Source of the DNA: Duganella sp. 1411
Lineage (GTDB): Bacteria > Pseudomonadota > Gammaproteobacteria > Burkholderiales > Burkholderiaceae_D
Assembly (NCBI RefSeq): GCF_017833525.1
Contig: NZ_JAFICD010000003.1
Location: 822,282-886,281, forward strand
Direction of reading: 5' to 3'
DNA: 64,000 nt
In this document: positions 60,057 to 64,000 of the stretch, in pieces
Layout of the letters: each line of letters begins with the position of its first letter
Numbering within the stretch: position 1 is the stretch's first letter
Made by a program: the position numbers and the translations under genes
The notes under the pieces: model-generated
The model's database searches: none
The model's input: only the letters and a program-made list of their open reading frames with translations
What the model was told of the DNA's origin: nothing

Positions 60057-61777
60057 TGCGCAAGGCCGCGCTCCCGCGGCGCTGGCGGCCGGCGTCCGTG
60101 CTGGCCATGCTGGTGCTGCCATCGCTGGCGGCGCAGTCGTGGGCGGCGTCGCTGGACGTGGCCTGGTGGCGCGACGGCCGCATCGAGGTGCAGCAGCTGC
60201 GCCAGGGCGGCGCCGCGCCCAAGCCGTTCGACGGCGCGCGGCAAGTGCCGCTGGCCAGCTTGTGGAAGCTGTTCGTTTACATCTACGCGCAGGACAACAA
60301 GGTTCCAATGCCGGACTACCGCTGCGGCGGGCGCGATCCGGAGGAAGTCTATTGCTGCGAGGCGGGACAGAGCATCGGACACGACGCCGCATTGGCACAG
60401 TCCTGCGGCCCATTTTTTTCGCCGACGCGGTTGATGCTCGAGACGGCGTCGTGGCGCCGGTATTGGGCCGGGCGCCTTGGCACGCCTCCGGTGGGGGACT
60501 TCGCATGGCTGGCCGACCCGGCGCAACTGGCGCCGGCGCGGCTGGTGCGGCTCGACAGCCTGCTGCGCGCCCTGGGCAGCATCCCGGCCGCCAGCAGGTC
60601 GAACGCCGAGGCGGCGCTATTGCGCGTGGTGCTGGACGGACGTGGGGCCGGCACGGCGCGCTGGTTCGGCGGCCAATTGCGCGTCAAAACCTATTCCTGG
60701 CACGAGCAAGCCCAGGCCGGCGCGGCGCGCGAACGCCTGGGCGGCGCGGCCGGCTGGCTGGCCGACGGCACGCCGGTGTGGTTCGGTGGCGCCGGCGGCA
60801 GCAGCAACGTGTTCCAGCAATGGGCGCCGCGCCTGGCCGCCGCTTTGCCGCCGGTCCGGGCGGCGGAAGACAGCGGCTGCGTGGTGGTCGACTATTTCAA
60901 GCGCTATCCAGTCCGCGGCGTGCGCGGCGCGGACGGGCCGGCGGCGCCGGGGCCGCTGAATGGCCGCTACCACGTGCAATTCGAGAATGGCCAGAATCTG
61001 GCGCTGCGCAGCGCCGGCGAGATGACGCTGTTGAAGGACGACGCGGGCCGTCCACAGTTGCGCGGCCGCTTCGGCGTCAATGAATATGTGGCGCGGGTGC
61101 TCGACCGCGAAGCCAGCGCCGACGAACCGGAGGCGGCGAAAGCGCTGGCCATCGCCGCCCGCAGTTATTTGAGGCAGAACGCGGTGACCGTGGCCGGCTG
61201 CCAGCAGATCGCCGACAGCAGCGCGACCCAGCGCGTGAGCCCAAGTCCGGCCACGCCGGCGGCGCTGGCCATCGCCCGCTGGACCGACCAGTTGATCGTC
61301 GATGGCGTCACCGTGCGCTATCACCGCGACCGGGCGTCGGCCGGAACGCTGGTGTGGACCGAGGCGGTGCGGCAGGCCAGGCAGGGCAAGCATTACGACG
61401 AACTGCTGGCCGCGGCCTATCCCGGCGGCGCGCTGGGCACCGCCGGCAACAGTGGCGCGCGGTGCCAGCGCCTGACGCAAAACGAGGCGTGGCTGGCGCG
61501 CGCCTTGCCGCGCTGGCAGCGCGTGCTGCTGGGCGAGATGGGTTACGAGGCGCCGCCGCAACCACCGCTGGTGTGCGCGCTTGGCGCGGGAGCGCCTTAT
61601 TCGGAGCAGTCGCGCAACCGCATCTTTATGCGTCCGCTGGCGACGCGCGAGGACCGCATCACGCTGGCGCATGAATATCTGCACCTTGGCTTGCGCGGGC
61701 ATCCGCGCGGCCAGGATGAGGAGTATGTCGAACGGCTGGCCCGCAGGCTGGTCGATCTTAACCTGGAGGCGCTGTGA
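60053..61777 (+). CDS. DUF2300 protein (YfaQ-like), multi-motif secreted protein
   Basis: A 574-residue secreted protein with signal peptide (VLAMLVLPSLAAQSWA). Three motif regions can be seen. First, SLWK at 69-72 and a later KTYS, in the style of the SxxK and KTG boxes of penicillin-binding proteins. Second, residues about 344-375 (EYVARVLDREASADEPEAAK, then ALAIAARSYL) closely match the SpoIID/LytB pattern. Third, HEYLH at 540-544 followed by an Asp-Glu pair, an HExxH-type metal site. The family is DUF2300, next to the macroglobulin gene as in E. coli (yfaQ). The role is unknown; cell-wall work is the natural guess. Overlapping codons join it to both neighbours. Confidence 0.86.
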   Translation: MMRKAALPRRWRPASVLAMLVLPSLAAQSWAASLDVAWWRDGRIEVQQLRQGGAAPKPFDGARQVPLASLWKLFVYIYAQDNKVPMPDYRCGGRDPEEVYCCEAGQSIGHDAALAQSCGPFFSPTRLMLETASWRRYWAGRLGTPPVGDFAWLADPAQLAPARLVRLDSLLRALGSIPAASRSNAEAALLRVVLDGRGAGTARWFGGQLRVKTYSWHEQAQAGAARERLGGAAGWLADGTPVWFGGAGGSSNVFQQWAPRLAAALPPVRAAEDSGCVVVDYFKRYPVRGVRGADGPAAPGPLNGRYHVQFENGQNLALRSAGEMTLLKDDAGRPQLRGRFGVNEYVARVLDREASADEPEAAKALAIAARSYLRQNAVTVAGCQQIADSSATQRVSPSPATPAALAIARWTDQLIVDGVTVRYHRDRASAGTLVWTEAVRQARQGKHYDELLAAAYPGGALGTAGNSGARCQRLTQNEAWLARALPRWQRVLLGEMGYEAPPQPPLVCALGAGAPYSEQSRNRIFMRPLATREDRITLAHEYLHLGLRGHPRGQDEEYVERLARRLVDLNLEAL

Positions 61778-62571
61778 ATTACCGCATCTTATTAGTGGGC
61801 GCCGCCCTGTCGGTATGGGCCGGTCAATGCGCGCAAGCGCAGGACAAGAGCATGACGACGCCGGTGGGCGGATGGAACCGCGCCGGCTTGACCGACCGAT
61901 CGGACGAACTGGCCGTCAACTATCCGTACGCGCTGGTCGACCGGGGCGCGCAACGCGGACGGCGTATGATTCAAGGCGACCTTGAGAAAGCGGCGAAGGG
62001 CCGGTCGGGCTACAAGCTGGCGGTCAATGGCAATCCGACGCCGCTCTACACCGATGACAATGGCCGTTACGCGCGCGCGTATTCGTTCGGCTCCGGTTCC
62101 AACAGCGTCGAGATCCGTTCGCCGGACGGCAAGCCGGTCAAGCGCGTGCAGTTCTACGAAGCCGACAAAAGCCGCCCGCAGCCGATGATCCGCGTCATCG
62201 CCGGTTGGGACGATAGCCAGGCGGAGGTCGACCTGCATATCGTGACGCCGGACGGACAGCACGCATTCTGGGCGCGTCCCGCGATGACCAACGGCGGCGG
62301 CCTTGATCCCGACACCGTCGACGGGCCGGGACCGGAGAACTTCACCATGACGTCGCCGATGCACGGGCTGTATCAGGTGTGGATCAACTACTGGGGCAAT
62401 TTCGGCGGCGACGGTTACCACTTCGACGAAAACACGCGCCAGCGGCCCGTCATCACCAGCCGCATCACGCTGGTCTTTAACGAAAACACGCCGCGCGAGC
62501 GGCGCGAGGAGTTCGTCGTGCCCTTGCGTAGTATCGGGGAGCTCACCCTTGTCAAAACTTTCAGGTATTAA
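61774..62571 (+). CDS. DUF2135 protein (YfaP-like), copy 1
   Basis: A 265-residue protein starting at GTG 61774, which overlaps the stop of the DUF2300 gene. Signal peptide (ILLVGAALSVWAGQCAQA). The body is Ig- or beta-sandwich-like: SFGSGSNSVEIRSPDGK and DLHIVTPDGQHAFW, with MHGLYQVWINYWGNFGGDG and the final GELTLVKTFRY. These are the DUF2135 features of E. coli YfaP. Probably periplasmic. A second, related gene follows at 62576. Confidence 0.88.
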   Translation: MNYRILLVGAALSVWAGQCAQAQDKSMTTPVGGWNRAGLTDRSDELAVNYPYALVDRGAQRGRRMIQGDLEKAAKGRSGYKLAVNGNPTPLYTDDNGRYARAYSFGSGSNSVEIRSPDGKPVKRVQFYEADKSRPQPMIRVIAGWDDSQAEVDLHIVTPDGQHAFWARPAMTNGGGLDPDTVDGPGPENFTMTSPMHGLYQVWINYWGNFGGDGYHFDENTRQRPVITSRITLVFNENTPRERREEFVVPLRSIGELTLVKTFRY

Positions 62572-62575
62572 AAAC

Positions 62576-63328
62576 ATGAACGCGCGTTGGCTATTACTAC
62601 TGTCATTACCACTTTGGGCGCAGGCCCAGGTCACCATCGACGCGCCCAAGGGCGGCTGGCGCAATTCGGCCGGCGCGCGGGAAGAATACACGCAGACCGT
62701 CAACTATCCCGCTTCGTCGGTCAATCTGCAGCCGGGCCAGAGCGAGACGGCGCAGATACGCGGCCGCATCGCGGGCGCCGTCAAAGGCAAGCCGGCCACG
62801 CTGGTGGTCAATGGCGCGGCCATGCCGATGGAGGTGGCGGAGGACGGCACGTACGGGCGGCCATATGGCTTCGGCAGCGGCTCCAATAGCGTGGAAGTGC
62901 GTTCGCCGGATGGCAAGAGCCGCGCGCGCACCCAGTTCTTCGACAACTACCAGGGCAAGACCCAGGCGCGATTGCGCGTCGTACTGTCTTGGGACAGCGC
63001 CGGCACCGACCTCGATCTGCACGTGGTCACGCCGGACGGCGGCCACGCCTGGTACGGCAACCGGGTGTTAAAGGATGGGGGGGCGCTGGACGTGGACGTG
63101 ACCACCGGATATGGCCCGGAAATCTTCTCCAGCGCCGCGCCACCGAAGGGTAATTATCACGTCTACGTGAATTATTACGGCAGCGGCGCGGACACGTCGG
63201 CGCTGACCGTGGCCCGCGTAACGCTGATCACCAACGAGGGCACGCCGCGCGAAAAGCAGCAGACCTTCCAGGTGCCGATGCGGGCGCCGGGGGAACTCAC
63301 TTTGGTGAAATCGTTCGTGTTCCCATAA
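62576..63328 (+). CDS. DUF2135 protein (YfaP-like), copy 2
   Basis: A 250-residue protein from MNARWLLLLSLPLWAQAQ (signal peptide), a paralogue of the preceding gene. Shared blocks in the same order are APKGGWRNSAG (PVGGWNRAG in copy 1), GFGSGSNSVEVRSPDGKSR, DLHVVTPDGGHAWYGN, and GELTLVKSFVF. It lacks part of the central insert of copy 1, so it is shorter. It starts only 4 bases after copy 1 ends. The operon appears to end here, just before the rrn promoter, with no clear terminator. Confidence 0.88.
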   Translation: MNARWLLLLSLPLWAQAQVTIDAPKGGWRNSAGAREEYTQTVNYPASSVNLQPGQSETAQIRGRIAGAVKGKPATLVVNGAAMPMEVAEDGTYGRPYGFGSGSNSVEVRSPDGKSRARTQFFDNYQGKTQARLRVVLSWDSAGTDLDLHVVTPDGGHAWYGNRVLKDGGALDVDVTTGYGPEIFSSAAPPKGNYHVYVNYYGSGADTSALTVARVTLITNEGTPREKQQTFQVPMRAPGELTLVKSFVFP

Positions 63329-63334
63329 TTGCCC

Positions 63335-63363
63335 TTGCGCACCTGCCCGCCCTTTGCTATAGT
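63335..63363 (+). promoter_or_regulatory. Promoter of the rRNA operon
   Basis: TTGCGC (63335-63340) and TATAGT (63358-63363) are 17 bases apart, followed by a GC-rich discriminator (TCGCCCCCTC) as expected for a stringently controlled rrn promoter. It overlaps the end of the macroglobulin operon almost directly (stop at 63328). Confidence 0.7.
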
Positions 63364-63701
63364 TCGCCCCCTCGCAGAACGACGCACACAAATGCGGAGT
63401 GAAGCTGGAAAAAATAGAGTTGACGAGATAAACGAAACAGTTCATAATCTTGCCTCTTCGCTGATGAACACAACGCTTCTTCAGCAAGCAGTACCGAATA
63501 AAGTTCTTTAAAAATTAACAGTCGATAAGTGTGGGCGTTTGATGAAAGTGCACGCGGAGCTTCGGTTCCGCGATACTTAAAATATCAAATGTTCACAAGA
63601 AGTAATGAAATAGGCGCTACGAAAGTAGTGGCCTGTCAGTATTTTGAGTGAGCGACCCGTCGGCAACGACGGTGGCAGCAATGCCAATTAAACAGAGATT
63701 A
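63364..63701 (+). other. rrn leader with boxA-like site and hairpins
   Basis: This 338-base stretch is the 5' leader of the 16S precursor. It holds a boxA-like GTTCTTTA (63503-63510) for antitermination, and the short hairpin CTAC-GAAA-GTAG (63618-63629). A CCGTCG-GCAA-CGACGG hairpin (63657-63672) lies near the 16S start. The part just before 16S should pair with the region after it to form the RNase III stem. No protein gene is supported. Confidence 0.75.
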
Positions 63702-64000
63702 AACTGAAGAGTTTGATCCTGGCTCAGATTGAACGCTGGCGGCATGCCTTACACATGCAAGTCGAACGGCAGCGCGGGGCAACCTGGCGGCGAGTGGCGA
63801 ACGGGTGAGTAATATATCGGAACGTACCCTGGAGTGGGGGATAACGTAGCGAAAGTTACGCTAATACCGCATACGATCTAAGGATGAAAGTGGGGGATCG
63901 CAAGACCTCATGCTCCTGGAGCGGCCGATATCTGATTAGCTAGTTGGTAGGGTAAAAGCCTACCAAGGCATCGATCAGTAGCTGGTCTGAGAGGACGACC
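63702..64000 (+). rRNA. rrs: 16S ribosomal RNA, 5' part (runs off the right edge)
   Basis: Starts at about 63702 with AACTGAAGAGTTTGATCCTG and contains the forward primer region GAGTTTGATCCTGGCTCAG, then ATGCAAGTCGAACGGCAGC and GGCGAACGGGTGAGTAATAT. About 300 of the usual 1530 bases are present. The V1-V2 segments are those of Oxalobacteraceae such as Massilia or Duganella. Confidence 0.98.

Noticed and set aside
55287..60506. A 1739-codon leftward open frame antisense to the macroglobulin gene
   Set aside because: Same cause: it mirrors a GC-rich gene with few stop codons on the other strand. Composition is His/Arg/Ala-rich and it spans four real genes.
1..64000. CRISPR array or intact insertion sequence
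   Set aside because: No regularly spaced repeats and no transposase gene were seen anywhere in the window.

Overview
The window comes from a GC-rich betaproteobacterium, most likely of the family Oxalobacteraceae (Massilia, Duganella or Janthinobacterium type). The evidence is the first 300 bases of a 16S rRNA at the right edge, the order rnpA-rpmH | dnaA-dnaN-gyrB, and the overall gene repertoire. It lies at the replication-initiation locus.

Region 1 (1-14.7 kb) is a type VI secretion (T6SS) block. A leftward VgrG with a cargo gene cut by the window edge faces a rightward tssF-tssG-tssF-vgrG array, in which tssF is present twice. The second VgrG leads a cargo module: phospholipase-like effector, membrane-anchored Tli4-type immunity protein and PAAR tip. 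GC content drops inside this VgrG, at the switch from the conserved spike to the module-specific C-terminus.

Region 2 (14.7-28 kb) is a defence island of lower or mixed GC. It starts with a decayed Eco29kI-type restriction gene and other debris. A long leftward array follows: Z1-domain helicase-like ATPase, GHKL (MutL/MORC-like) ATPase, an unrecognised protein, a DUF6339 protein, then Dcm-type cytosine methyltransferase, Vsr, an MvaI/BcnI-type nuclease and a stand-alone EcoRII N-terminal (B3-like) DNA-binding domain. The last four all point to the same target, CCWGG. A perfect 17-bp inverted repeat and a TATAAT box lie just before dcm. This is the most interesting part of the window.

Region 3 (28-38 kb) is the chromosomal core: gyrB, dnaN and dnaA leftward, a probable oriC gap with a perfect DnaA box, and rpmH-rnpA-yidD-yidC-mnmE rightward.

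Region 4 (38-53 kb) is mostly envelope and signalling genes: SMP-30-like protein, GGDEF cyclase, Hpt protein, CAP-domain lipoprotein, phosphatidylserine synthase, aldo/keto reductase, D-Ala-D-Ala carboxypeptidase, an MCE-type lipid transport operon ending in a VanZ-like gene, and a B12-binding radical SAM protein. REP-like inverted pairs occur three times (30.6, 38.0 and 43.5 kb) and a second palindrome family twice.

Region 5 (53-63.3 kb) is a six-gene operon built like the E. coli yfaA-T-S-Q-P cluster around a 1514-residue bacterial alpha-2-macroglobulin with a CVEQ thioester motif. Most of its genes overlap by four bases. It is followed by the rrn promoter, leader and the start of 16S rRNA.
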